In this document: piece after piece, positions 16,462 through 24,865 of the stretch
Position numbering within the stretch: position 1 is the first letter of the stretch
Layout: each line of letters starts with the position of its first letter
Assembly (NCBI GenBank): GCA_016707895.1
Contig: JADJGV010000005.1
Location: forward strand, 248,001 to 312,000
DNA from: Myxococcales bacterium
Lineage (GTDB): Bacteria > Myxococcota_A > Polyangia > Haliangiales > Haliangiaceae
Length of the DNA: 64,000 nucleotides
Direction of reading: 5' to 3'
Notes under the pieces: model-generated
Database searches by the model: none
What the model was told of the DNA's origin: nothing
What the model saw: the letters and a program-made list of their open reading frames with translations, nothing else
Position numbers and translations under genes: made by a program

Positions 16462-19119
16462 GTGACCTCCGCGTCGGCGATCGATGACTGCCTGTCCGAG
16501 GACGCGATCCTCGGGCTGGCCACCGGCGCGCTGGCCGACGACGCCGACGCCGAGCGCCACCTCGCCGGATGCGCGACCTGCGGCGCGCTGGTGGCGGCGG
16601 CGGTGCGGTCGGCCCCGCCGCGCGCGTGGGACGCGCTGGTCGGCACGACGCTGGGACCGTACCGGCTCGACGCGCAGATCGGCGCGGGCGGCATGGGCGC
16701 GGTGTACCGCGCGTGGGACCCGCGGCTGGGCCGGGCGCTGGCGGTGAAGGTGCTGCACGACCCGCTGGGGTCGCGCGACGGCCGGCTGATCGCCGAGGCC
16801 CGCGCCGCGGCGGTGATCGAGCACCGCGCGGTGGTCGGCATCTACGACGTCGGCGAGTCGGCCGGCCTGGCCTACGTGGCGATGGAGCTGGTCGAGGGCG
16901 AGTCGCTGCGCAGCGCGCTCGGCGGCGGCGCGCTGGGGCTGGCTCGGACCCGGGCGCTGGTGACGACGCTGGTCGACGGGGTCGCGGCCGCGCACGCGCG
17001 CGGCGTCGTCCACCGCGACCTCAAGCCCGAGAACCTGATCCTCACGCGCGACGGCCTGCGCATCCTCGACTTCGGCCTGGCCCGCGTGACCGACGCGACC
17101 ACCGTCGACGTCACCGGGCCGGCGGCGGCGGCCGGCACCGCCGGCTACATGGCGCCCGAGCAGGCGCGCGGCGGCGCGGTCGACGCCCGCGTCGATCTGT
17201 TCGCGATCGGCGCGATCGCGTTCGAGCTGGCGACCGGCCGGCGCGCGTTCCCCGGCGCCACCGTCGCCGAGCGCCTGGCGGCGACGCTGCGCGACACTCC
17301 GCCCGTCGACGAGCTCGGCGCGCTGGCGCCGATCGTCGCGCGCTGCCTGGCCAAGGACCCCGAGGAGCGGTTCCAGACCGCGCGCGACCTGGCGTGGGCG
17401 CTGCGCACCGCCGACGCGGCGGCCGCCCCGGCGGCGCCGCGCTGGTCGCGGCGCGGCGTGCTGCTCGGTGGGGCGGCGGCGGCGGCGGCCGGGGCGCTGG
17501 GCCTGATCGTCGGTCGCCACCGCGGATCGGCGCGCGGGCCGGCGCTGCCGGCGATGCGGCCGCTCACCCACCGCAGCGGCCGGGTCTACGCGGCGCGCTT
17601 CACCCACGACGGCAGCCGCGCGGTGGTGTGCGCGGCCTGGGACACCGAGCCGCTCGACGTCGCGGTCTACGAGCTCGGCACCGGCGAGAGCACGTCGCTC
17701 GAGCTGGCGGGCGCGCACCTGGCGGCGCTGTCCGCGCGCGGCGAGCTGGCGCTGACCCGCGACCACCGCTTCGTCGATCACCAGAGCGCGCGCGGCGAGC
17801 TGGTGGTGCGCTCGCTCAGCGGTGGCGAGCCGCGGCCGCTGGCCGACGACGTCCAGGAGGCCGACTTCATGCCCGAGCCGCTCGCGCCGCGCTCGCCGCC
17901 GCCGGGCACCGATCCGCGGCCGGTCCGCGACGGCGCGCTGGCGGTGGTGCGCCCGGCGGGGCGCGGCTTCCGCATCGAGCTGCCGCTGGATCGGACGCTG
18001 GTCGAGGAGCGTGGCTGGATCACGCACCTACGAGCGGCGCCCGACGGCGCCCGCCTGGCCTACCTGCGCCACCCCGGCACCGACGACGACGCCGGCGCGC
18101 TGGTGGTGGTCGACGTCGCGACCCGCGCGGCGCGGGTGGTGACCGACGGCTGGGCCAGCATCGCCGGGTTGGCCTGGGATCAGGACGGCGCGCACCTGTG
18201 GTTCACCGGGTCGCGCGACGATCTCGCGAGCACGCTGCACCGGGTGTCGCTGGCCGGCCGGGTGACCGCGATGCCGAGCCCGACCGCGAACCGGCTGCGG
18301 CTGCACGACGTCGCGCGGGACGGCCGGCTGCTGATCAACAGCGACGTGTGGCGGCTGCGCGCGATGGTCGGCGACGCCGATCGCTCGGGGTCCGAGGTGT
18401 CGTACGTCGCCGACCTGTCGGCCGACGGCGCGATGGTGGCGATCGGCGACCTCGACCACCTCGACAACGGTGCCGGCACCTACCTCGTGTCGTACGCCGG
18501 CGGGCGCCGCATGCGGCTGGGCCCGGGCTATCCGGTGGCGATCTCGCCGTCGGGGCGCCAGGTCGCGGCCAACTTTGATCGCGCCGATCGTTTGATCGTC
18601 TACGCCACCGGCTCGGGCGAGGCGCCGCGGCTGACCGCGCCTGGGCTGGTGCTGGCCGGGCGATGGATCGACGAGACCGCCCTGGTCGGCCTGCACGGCC
18701 ATCGGCTGTGGCGGCTGGCGCTGGGGCGCGACCCCGAGCCGCTCACGGCCACCGGCGGGCCGATGGCGCTCGACCCGGCGCGCCGCCGCTGCGCGTACGT
18801 CGACGCCGACCTCGCGTTGCACGTGCTCGACCTGGCCAGCGGTGGTGACCGCGTGCTGGCCCGCGGGCTGGCGCGAACCGAGGTCTGCGGCTGGTTGGCC
18901 GGGCCCGACGCGATCGTGGTGCGCTCGACGACCACGCCGCTGGTGCTGGAGCGTGTCGATCCGACCACCGGCGCTCGCACCCCGCACCGCACGATCCAGC
19001 CGCCCCCGCTGGGGCTCAAGGCGGTCGATCAGTTCGTGCTGCACGCCGACGGCGAGCGCTTCGCGTACAGCTACGGCCAGGAGCTGTCGCAGCTGTTCTT
19101 GATGACGCCGCAGCCGTAG
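16462..19119 (+). CDS. Ser/Thr protein kinase with N-terminal anti-sigma zinc motif and C-terminal beta-propeller
   Basis: From GTG 16462 the product has 885 residues. The N-terminus contains His33-x3-Cys37-x2-Cys40 (HLAGCATC), the ZAS-type zinc motif of anti-sigma factors. A complete Hanks-type kinase follows at about 65-320: glycine loop GAGGMG, AVKVL lysine, HRDLKPEN, DFGLARV and APEQ. A single membrane helix lies at about 333-352 (VLLGGAAAAAAGALGLIVGR). The extracytoplasmic part at about 360-885 repeats TolB/WD40-like blades (FTHDGSRAVVCAAWD, AAPDGARLAYLRHPG, DLSADGAMVAIGDLD). This is a sensor kinase whose cytoplasmic side can also hold a sigma factor. The sigma gene at 14301 is the likely partner (inference). 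Confidence 0.9.
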   Translation: MTSASAIDDCLSEDAILGLATGALADDADAERHLAGCATCGALVAAAVRSAPPRAWDALVGTTLGPYRLDAQIGAGGMGAVYRAWDPRLGRALAVKVLHDPLGSRDGRLIAEARAAAVIEHRAVVGIYDVGESAGLAYVAMELVEGESLRSALGGGALGLARTRALVTTLVDGVAAAHARGVVHRDLKPENLILTRDGLRILDFGLARVTDATTVDVTGPAAAAGTAGYMAPEQARGGAVDARVDLFAIGAIAFELATGRRAFPGATVAERLAATLRDTPPVDELGALAPIVARCLAKDPEERFQTARDLAWALRTADAAAAPAAPRWSRRGVLLGGAAAAAAGALGLIVGRHRGSARGPALPAMRPLTHRSGRVYAARFTHDGSRAVVCAAWDTEPLDVAVYELGTGESTSLELAGAHLAALSARGELALTRDHRFVDHQSARGELVVRSLSGGEPRPLADDVQEADFMPEPLAPRSPPPGTDPRPVRDGALAVVRPAGRGFRIELPLDRTLVEERGWITHLRAAPDGARLAYLRHPGTDDDAGALVVVDVATRAARVVTDGWASIAGLAWDQDGAHLWFTGSRDDLASTLHRVSLAGRVTAMPSPTANRLRLHDVARDGRLLINSDVWRLRAMVGDADRSGSEVSYVADLSADGAMVAIGDLDHLDNGAGTYLVSYAGGRRMRLGPGYPVAISPSGRQVAANFDRADRLIVYATGSGEAPRLTAPGLVLAGRWIDETALVGLHGHRLWRLALGRDPEPLTATGGPMALDPARRRCAYVDADLALHVLDLASGGDRVLARGLARTEVCGWLAGPDAIVVRSTTTPLVLERVDPTTGARTPHRTIQPPPLGLKAVDQFVLHADGERFAYSYGQELSQLFLMTPQP

Positions 19120-19187
19120 CGGCCTGTGGCGCCTGGTCGCAGGGGCCGCGCGTTGCGAGCGCGCGTCGACGGACCCACGATCGAGGC

Positions 19188-19460
19188 ATGCTGCACTACC
19201 TCGCCATCCTCGCGGCCGCGCTGGGCATGCTGGCGACGGTGTTCGCCTGGCTGTGGCTGCTGGGCCAGGCCTTCACCGAGAGCCCGCCGTGGGGCGTCGC
19301 GTGCTTGCTGTTGCCGCCGGCGTCGCTGGTGTTCGCGATCGTGCACTGGGAGCGAGCGCGCAACCCGTTCGTGTTGCAGCTCCTTGGCCTGGCCGCGGTG
19401 ATGTTCGCGTCCTGGGCCGACCACACGGCGCTCCCGGCGTGGGTGCCGTCGGCCTGGTAG
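19188..19460 (+). CDS. Small two-to-three-helix membrane protein, paralogue of 21410-21667
   Basis: The 90-residue product starts at ATG 19188. It consists almost only of hydrophobic helices (YLAILAAALGMLATVFAWLW, WGVACLLLPPASLVFAIVHW, PFVLQLLGLAAVMFASW). The core AF.ES..WG..CL.LP..SL.F.IVHW....PF.LQLLG is shared with the product of 21410-21667. I do not know the family; the pattern resembles short uncharacterised membrane proteins found in Gram-negatives. It begins 68 bp after the kinase stop and is 22 bp ahead of the next gene. Confidence 0.65.
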   Translation: MLHYLAILAAALGMLATVFAWLWLLGQAFTESPPWGVACLLLPPASLVFAIVHWERARNPFVLQLLGLAAVMFASWADHTALPAWVPSAW

Positions 19461-19482
19461 AGTCGGCGGCGGAGGAACCGCC

Positions 19483-19986
19483 ATGGCTCGTACATCGAAG
19501 TGGATGCTGTTCGGGATCGCGCTCGCGGGCGCGGTGGCGGTGCGGACGGTGGCGTGCGCTGGCGGCGACCGCCCGAAGCTCGAGCCCGACCAGCGGCTGG
19601 CGGTGCACGCCCAGCACCTGTGCGCGATCGCCAAGGCGGGCATCGCGCAGCCGCGCACGGGTGTCGTGCGCATGCTGCGCTACCACGGCGACCACGCGCC
19701 CGACATGGCGGCGGCGCTGGCCGAGACGCTGGTGCTGATCGAGCGCATCCCCGACGATCGCGCCCACGACGCGCGGGCCCGGGTCGCGCGCGAGCGCCTG
19801 CGCGCGCCCTTGGTCGCGTGCGAGGAGCCGTGGCAGCGGTTCGCCGACGCGGTCGGCAAGGACCCCGAGGCCGCGGCGATCTTCGAGCGCGCGACGACGC
19901 GCCTGAGCCGCACCTTTGAGATCGTCTTCGGCCACGGCCAGGCGCTGGGGCTCGATCCCCGCGGCTGGCTGGCCGCGCTGGACTGA
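19483..19986 (+). CDS. Exported or membrane-anchored hypothetical protein
   Basis: The 167-residue protein starts at ATG 19483. Residues 5-25 (SKWMLFGIALAGAVAVRTVA) form a signal peptide or anchor; AVRTVAC ends in a cysteine near 25 but the lipobox is poor. The remainder is helical and contains four cysteines and a histidine-bearing LRYHGDHAPDMAAALAETLV. No known domain was recognised. It converges with the minus-strand gene ending at 20001, only 14 bp away. Confidence 0.6.
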   Translation: MARTSKWMLFGIALAGAVAVRTVACAGGDRPKLEPDQRLAVHAQHLCAIAKAGIAQPRTGVVRMLRYHGDHAPDMAAALAETLVLIERIPDDRAHDARARVARERLRAPLVACEEPWQRFADAVGKDPEAAAIFERATTRLSRTFEIVFGHGQALGLDPRGWLAALD

Positions 19987-20000
19987 CCTGACCCGCGCGG

Positions 20001-21323
20001 CTACGGCGTGCAGGCGCGGCCCGAGCGGATCCGCGCGACCTTCAGCGCCGTCGCGCCCGCCGCGTCGAACCACGCCCAGGTGATGTCGTGGTTCTGGTGG
20101 ACCCGGAACGGGTCGTCGCGCTCGCCCCAGGCGGCGACGGTGCTGACGTCGGTCGCCGCGGCGGTGAACGCGCCGGTGGCGTCGACGATGCCGAGCCGGT
20201 AGGCCGCGCCTGGGCCCTCCTCGTGCCAGCCCACGACGTACTGCTCGGCGGTGTCGCCGTCGGGCTGCCACCGCGCGATCGACGGGTCGTGCTCGTTGCT
20301 GATCGTGCTGGTCAGCCACGTGATCGCGCCCGGCGTCAGGTCGCCGCCGATCGTCGCGAACCCGATGTCCTGGTTCATCGTCTGCGGATCGTAGGAGCGC
20401 TGACCGCCGGTGGCCGGGGCCTGGTGCGAGTTCCACACCACCTTCCAGCCCGAAGGCGCCGCGGCCGCCGAGCCCAGCTCGCCGGCGACGCTGCCGTTGC
20501 AGCCGCCGTCGATGTCGAGGACCTTGGTGCGGTTGTCGAGGTACAGGCCGCCGATGCTGTTGGTGGCGAAGTCGCCGCTGGTGCCGGGGTAGCAGTCGGT
20601 CACGCACATCGCGACCCACTTGGCGTCGGCGGGCTGGAAGCCGAGCAGCGCGCTCATGCTGTGCGAGCAGCCCCACGACCAGCCGTTGCTCATCGCGCCG
20701 CTCGCGGCGTCCAGCCACTTGAGCTGATCGCCCTCGTGGCCGTTGGCGAAGCCCGAGATGCCGTGCACGTGGTAGTAGGCGCCGTAGCGGCCGTTGCCGT
20801 AGGTGAGCCGGCTGTCGCCGATGCCGAAGTCGGTGGGCGCGGCCAGCGCGTCGGCCAGCTCGGTCGACCAACCGGCCGCGCCGCTGGCGTCGAACCGCTG
20901 CACGTGCAGCGCCGCCGGCGTGACCGCCTCGTCCCACAGGAGCGCGGCGAAGTGGCCGTCGTCCTCGGCGGCCAGCCCGCGCAGCGTGTACGGACCGAGC
21001 TCGAAGCTGGCCACGAGCCGATCGCTGGCGTCGACCTTGACGACGCGGGCGGTCGGCGCGGCGCTGCCGGTGGTGAAGCCGATCAGCGCGCCGCAGTCGG
21101 CGGTCGGCGCCGTGAACACCGGCGCCACCGCGAGGCTGCTGGTGCCCCAGATGCGCCAGCTCGACTCGCCGGCGCGCGCGCCCTCGGCGACCGCGACGTC
21201 GGCCACGGTCAGCCGCTCGGCCAGCGTCGCGCCGGCCGGTGGACCATCGGGCCCGCCGTCGTCACCGCCGCCGCCGCACCCGACCGCCGTCGTCACCAGG
21301 AGGAGCCGAAGGAGCGTGCGCAT
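20001..21323 (-). CDS. Lipoprotein of unknown function, propeller-like
   Basis: The start is ATG 21323; the open frame extends 32 codons upstream, but the ATG at 21323 directly opens a good lipoprotein signal, LLRLLLVTTAVGC, with the lipid-modified Cys at about 16 and a GGGGDDGGPDGPP tether. The 440-residue product has repeated beta-strand segments with Trp and Asp (LVASFELGPYTLRGLAAEDD, ARWQPDGDTAEQYVVGWHEE). This suggests a beta-propeller, but no named repeat is clear. Several cysteine pairs (WGCSHSM, MCVTDCYPG, DGGCNG) indicate disulfides outside the cytoplasm. Ligand and role are unknown. Confidence 0.7.
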   Translation of the reverse strand: MRTLLRLLLVTTAVGCGGGGDDGGPDGPPAGATLAERLTVADVAVAEGARAGESSWRIWGTSSLAVAPVFTAPTADCGALIGFTTGSAAPTARVVKVDASDRLVASFELGPYTLRGLAAEDDGHFAALLWDEAVTPAALHVQRFDASGAAGWSTELADALAAPTDFGIGDSRLTYGNGRYGAYYHVHGISGFANGHEGDQLKWLDAASGAMSNGWSWGCSHSMSALLGFQPADAKWVAMCVTDCYPGTSGDFATNSIGGLYLDNRTKVLDIDGGCNGSVAGELGSAAAAPSGWKVVWNSHQAPATGGQRSYDPQTMNQDIGFATIGGDLTPGAITWLTSTISNEHDPSIARWQPDGDTAEQYVVGWHEEGPGAAYRLGIVDATGAFTAAATDVSTVAAWGERDDPFRVHQNHDITWAWFDAAGATALKVARIRSGRACTP

Positions 21324-21409
21324 GCCCCGATGGTACCGCGGGCCGGCGGCGGCGGCGCGGCGTGATCGATTTCGGTTGATCCTGGGGGTGGCTGCGTCAC
21401 GATCGATCC

Positions 21410-21667
21410 ATGCACGCACTCCTGGGTCTGATCGCGTTCGCGGGTGTGATCGCCATCGTCGCCGGCAGCGTCTGGATGCTGGTCCGGGCGTTCAGCGAGA
21501 GCATCGTGTGGGGCCTCGGCTGTCTGTTCCTGCCGCTGGTGTCGCTGTTCTTCTTGATCGTGCACTGGCGCCAGGCCAAGGACCCGTTCTTCCTGCAGCT
21601 GCTCGGCATCGGCGTCATCTTCGGCGCCGCGTTGCTAGGCGGTGACTTGCCCGGCTTCATGCGGTGA
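21410..21667 (+). CDS. Small membrane protein, paralogue of 19188-19460
   Basis: The 85-residue product starts at ATG 21410 and has three hydrophobic helices (LIAFAGVIAIVAGSVWMLVR, LGCLFLPLVSLFFLIVHW, FLQLLGIGVIFGAALLG). It aligns with the product of 19188-19460 through AFSESIVWGLGCLFLPLVSL and PFFLQLLG. The two copies, 2 kb apart and on either side of an inverted lipoprotein gene and a hypothetical gene, point to an old local duplication. It is divergent from the minus-strand lipoprotein at 21323, with 86 bp between their starts. No function is known to me. Confidence 0.65.
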   Translation: MHALLGLIAFAGVIAIVAGSVWMLVRAFSESIVWGLGCLFLPLVSLFFLIVHWRQAKDPFFLQLLGIGVIFGAALLGGDLPGFMR

Positions 21668-21742
21668 CGCGCGGCCGGCGCCCCGCCCCTGCGACAGGCG
21701 GGTGAGCGCGCGGGTGGCGAGGGGCCAGGGGCTGTCATGGAT

Positions 21743-21759
21743 CCGCGGCCAAGCCGCGG
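21743..21759. other. Seven-base-pair inverted repeat before the VIT/VWA gene
   Basis: CCGCGGC and GCCGCGG flank a three-base loop. The hairpin lies between the stop of the small membrane-protein gene (21667) and the ribosome-binding site of the next gene. There is no T-run, so it may be a weak terminator, an mRNA 5' structure, or chance in GC-rich DNA. Confidence 0.3.
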
Positions 21760-21783
21760 CGTTTGCCCGGGGAGGAGGCAACC

Positions 21784-24255
21784 ATGGCGCGCCACTTCCT
21801 GGTCGCGATCGCGCTGGCGATCGTCACGACGTCGACGTCGGCTCGGGCCGACGACCACCCGCGGTTCGAGGCGCAGATCGAGGGGGCGCGGCAGGAGCTG
21901 CCGCTGGTCGCCAGCGATCTGCAGGTCGCGGTGCGCGGCGCGATCGCCGAGGTCCGGCACACCCAGCGGTTCGCCAACCCGGCGACGTCGGCGATCGAGG
22001 CGGTCTACGTCTTCCCGCTGCCGCACGACGCCGCGATCGGCGCGATGACGATGCGGCTCGGCGCGCGCACCATCCGCGCCAAGATCGAGCGCCGCGAGGT
22101 CGCGCGCAAGGCCTACGACGCGGCCCGCGCCGCCGGCCAGACCGCCGCGCTGCTCGAGCAGGAGCGCCCCAACGTCTTCACCCAGTCGGTCGCGGGCATC
22201 TTGCCCGGCGAGGTGATCGACGTCGAGCTGGTCTACGACGTGCTGCTGGCGCCCAGCGATGGCTGGTACGAGCTGGCGCTGCCGACGGTGGTCGGCCCGC
22301 GCTACGTCCCCGGCGCCGCGACCGGCACCGCGTCGGGCACGGGCATGGTCCCCGACACCGACCGCGTGCCTGACGCCGCGCGGATCACACCGCCGATCCA
22401 GGCGGCGGGTTCGACGCCGGCGACCACCTTCGGCTTCGGGCTCGATCTGCAGCCTGGCTTCGCGGTGGCCGAGGTCGACAGCCCGACCCACGCGCTGGTG
22501 GCCTCCGAGGTCGCGCACGATCACCTCGCGGTCGCGCTGGCCGCGCCGACCGCCGCCGCCGACAAGGATCTGGTGGTGCGCTGGCGGCTCGAGGTGCCGG
22601 CGCCGACGATCGGCGTGATGGCCGGCGCGGGCGATGACGCCGGCTACCTGACCGCGATCGTCCAGCCGCCCAGCCTGCCGCTCACGGCGACCGCGCCGCG
22701 CGAGCTGGTGTTCGTGCTCGACACCTCGGGCTCGATGGACGGCGAGCCGTTGGCGGTGGTCAAGCAGGCGGTCCGCTACGCGCTGGATCGGCTGGAGCCC
22801 GACGACACGTTCCGGATGATCAACTTCTCGACCGAGGTCGGCGGCTTCGAGGGCGGCGCGGCGCGCGCGGCCACCGTCGGCAACCTGCGGCGCGCGCGCT
22901 CGTGGCTCAACGGCGTCGGCAGCGCCGGCGGCACCGAGATGCTGTCGGGCATCCGCGCCGCGCTGGCCGATCCGCCGGGCGACGGCCGGATCCGCTACGT
23001 GTGCTTCCTGACCGACGGCTTCATCGGCAACGACGACGAGATCCTGGCCGCGATCGACCGCGAGCGCGCGGCCAACGTCCACCTGTTCGCGTTCGGCGTC
23101 GGCAGCTCGGTGAACCGGTCGCTGCTCGACGAGATGGCCCGGGCCGGCCACGGCGCGGCGCAGGTGCTGCTGCTCGACGAGCCGCCCCAGGCGCAGATCG
23201 CGCGCTTCTTCCGCCAGCTGGTGGCGCCGATGTGGAGCGACGTGCGGGTCGAGTTCCCGGGGCTGGCGGTCGAGGCGGTGACGCCGACGCCGGTCGGCGA
23301 TCTGTTCGCCGGGCAGCCGATCGTCGTGGCCGCGCGCTACCACGGCGCCGGCGTCGGCGCGGTGCGGGTGACCGCGCGCGTCGGCGATCAGACCGCGACG
23401 CTGGAGCAGGCGATCGCGCTGCCGGCGGCCGGCGGCGACGCGCGGTTGCTGGGGCGGCTGTGGGCGCGGCGGCGGATCCGCGAGCTGGCCGCCGCCGGCC
23501 GGACCGGCGACCCGGTGGGGGCGCGCGACGCGATCACGGCGATCGCGCTGGCGCACGCGCTCGCGTCGCCCTACACGTCGTTCGTGGCGATCGACGATCG
23601 CCGGCGCGCTGAAGGCCTGCCGCAGACCACCGTCGCGGTCCCGGTCGAGGCGCCCGAGGGCGTGTCGACCACCTACGGCGCGGCGCTGGCCGGGGACACG
23701 TCGCTCGAGGACACCTACGTCGAAGGCGGCGAGACGCTCGAGATCATCACGATCACCGATCGCGCGCCGATGATCGACGTGACCTCGACGTCGATGGGCT
23801 ACACGCTCGACGCGACGACGATGCCCGGCGACGTGGCGCAGGGCGACAACCCGACCGGCCGCGCCGGCGGTGAGCTGGGCTTCGGCCTGGGGACGGACCT
23901 GGACGGCGCGATGGTGACGACGCTGCGCGGCGCGCTGCGGCTGGGGCTGGGGGCGCGGTACCAGCTGGGCTTCGGCGGCGAGCTGGCGGCGCGGCGCGAC
24001 GCGGCGACCACCGTCGGGTTCCTGGCGATGCTGACGCGCTGGGGGCTGTGGCACCGGCTGGGCCTGCGGTTCGGCCTGGGCGCCGGCGCCGATCTCGGCG
24101 GCAGCGTGCGGCCGGCGCTGACCTGGCGCGCCGAGCTGGTGCACCCGATGGGCGTCGCGCCGGGGCTGCAACCGGTGTTCGTGCTCGGTGTCTCCGACCT
24201 GGCGCATGACGATCACCGCCCCACCGCGACCGCCGGCGTCGTCGTCGAGTTCTGA
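21784..24255 (+). CDS. Secreted VIT/VWA-domain protein with C-terminal beta-barrel-like region
   Basis: The ATG at 21784 is preceded by a strong ribosome-binding site (GGAGGAGG, five bases before the start) and opens a signal peptide (MARHFLVAIALAIVTTSTSA). The earlier in-frame start at 21763 is therefore rejected. A VIT domain spans about 25-160 (AVRGAIAEVRHTQRFANPAT, AVYVFPLPHDAAIG). A VWA domain follows at about 305-480 with the metal-adhesion motif D313-T-S315-G-S317. After about 640 comes ETLEIITITDRAPMIDVTST, which looks like the N-terminal plug signature of TonB-dependent receptors. The last 130 residues are Gly-rich amphipathic strands ending in ...VVVEF, as in an outer-membrane barrel. 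The protein is probably cell-surface; the function is unknown. Confidence 0.8.
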   Translation: MARHFLVAIALAIVTTSTSARADDHPRFEAQIEGARQELPLVASDLQVAVRGAIAEVRHTQRFANPATSAIEAVYVFPLPHDAAIGAMTMRLGARTIRAKIERREVARKAYDAARAAGQTAALLEQERPNVFTQSVAGILPGEVIDVELVYDVLLAPSDGWYELALPTVVGPRYVPGAATGTASGTGMVPDTDRVPDAARITPPIQAAGSTPATTFGFGLDLQPGFAVAEVDSPTHALVASEVAHDHLAVALAAPTAAADKDLVVRWRLEVPAPTIGVMAGAGDDAGYLTAIVQPPSLPLTATAPRELVFVLDTSGSMDGEPLAVVKQAVRYALDRLEPDDTFRMINFSTEVGGFEGGAARAATVGNLRRARSWLNGVGSAGGTEMLSGIRAALADPPGDGRIRYVCFLTDGFIGNDDEILAAIDRERAANVHLFAFGVGSSVNRSLLDEMARAGHGAAQVLLLDEPPQAQIARFFRQLVAPMWSDVRVEFPGLAVEAVTPTPVGDLFAGQPIVVAARYHGAGVGAVRVTARVGDQTATLEQAIALPAAGGDARLLGRLWARRRIRELAAAGRTGDPVGARDAITAIALAHALASPYTSFVAIDDRRRAEGLPQTTVAVPVEAPEGVSTTYGAALAGDTSLEDTYVEGGETLEIITITDRAPMIDVTSTSMGYTLDATTMPGDVAQGDNPTGRAGGELGFGLGTDLDGAMVTTLRGALRLGLGARYQLGFGGELAARRDAATTVGFLAMLTRWGLWHRLGLRFGLGAGADLGGSVRPALTWRAELVHPMGVAPGLQPVFVLGVSDLAHDDHRPTATAGVVVEF

Positions 24256-24307
24256 CGTGGTCGCCGACGTGATGGCGCCGCCGCGTCCGCCGTGTCACAT
24301 CCACCGC

Positions 24308-24832
24308 GTGCGCGCGGCGGCGATCGCGATCGTGCTGGCGATGGCCACCGGCGTCGCGGCCGAGCCCGCGCGGCCGCCGCGCCCGTCGGCCACGCTGGCG
24401 GCGCACCTGCGCGCGCGCGCCCACGATCGCGCGATCCGCGCCGACGTGCTGCGCTGGCACCACACGATGCGCAACGGCTGCGTCGCGTACGCGTCGACCG
24501 CGCTGCGCCACGCCGGGATCGACGTGCCCGAGCGCGGCGTGCTCGATGGCGATGGCGTGTCGCGGCTGACCCGCGGCTTCGTCCGCTACCTCGAGGGCGA
24601 GCTGGGCTGGCGGCGGGTCACCGACGCCGCGACGCTGGCGCCGGGCGACCTGGTGTTCACCACCGACGTCATCCCCGACTACCCGGCGCACGTCTTCGTC
24701 TTCCTCGGCTGGCGATCGCGGCGGCACCAGGTGGCGCTGATCGCCGACAACACCGGCTATCGCAAGGCGCGCCCGCTGGCCGCCGGCGGCGATCGCGACG
24801 GCTTCGCGTTCGCGCTGCGGGCGCCGCGGTGA
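24308..24832 (+). CDS. Secreted NlpC/P60- or CHAP-like cysteine peptidase/amidase
   Basis: GTG 24308 gives an ideal signal peptide (VRAAAIAIVLAMATGVAAEP); ATG 24272 is an alternative that adds a basic, Pro-rich leader. The mature 155-residue domain has NGCVAYASTALRHAG with the presumed nucleophile cysteine, LAPGDLVFTTD, and AHVFVFLGW with the presumed histidine, then a third polar position in IADNTGY. This order is that of NlpC/P60-type papain-fold peptidoglycan hydrolases. It is encoded 53 bp after the VIT/VWA gene in the same direction, so cotranscription is likely. The exact subfamily is uncertain. Confidence 0.65.
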   Translation: MRAAAIAIVLAMATGVAAEPARPPRPSATLAAHLRARAHDRAIRADVLRWHHTMRNGCVAYASTALRHAGIDVPERGVLDGDGVSRLTRGFVRYLEGELGWRRVTDAATLAPGDLVFTTDVIPDYPAHVFVFLGWRSRRHQVALIADNTGYRKARPLAAGGDRDGFAFALRAPR

Positions 24833-24865
24833 GCGCGGTCCGGGCGGCTCACGTCTGCTTGGCGC

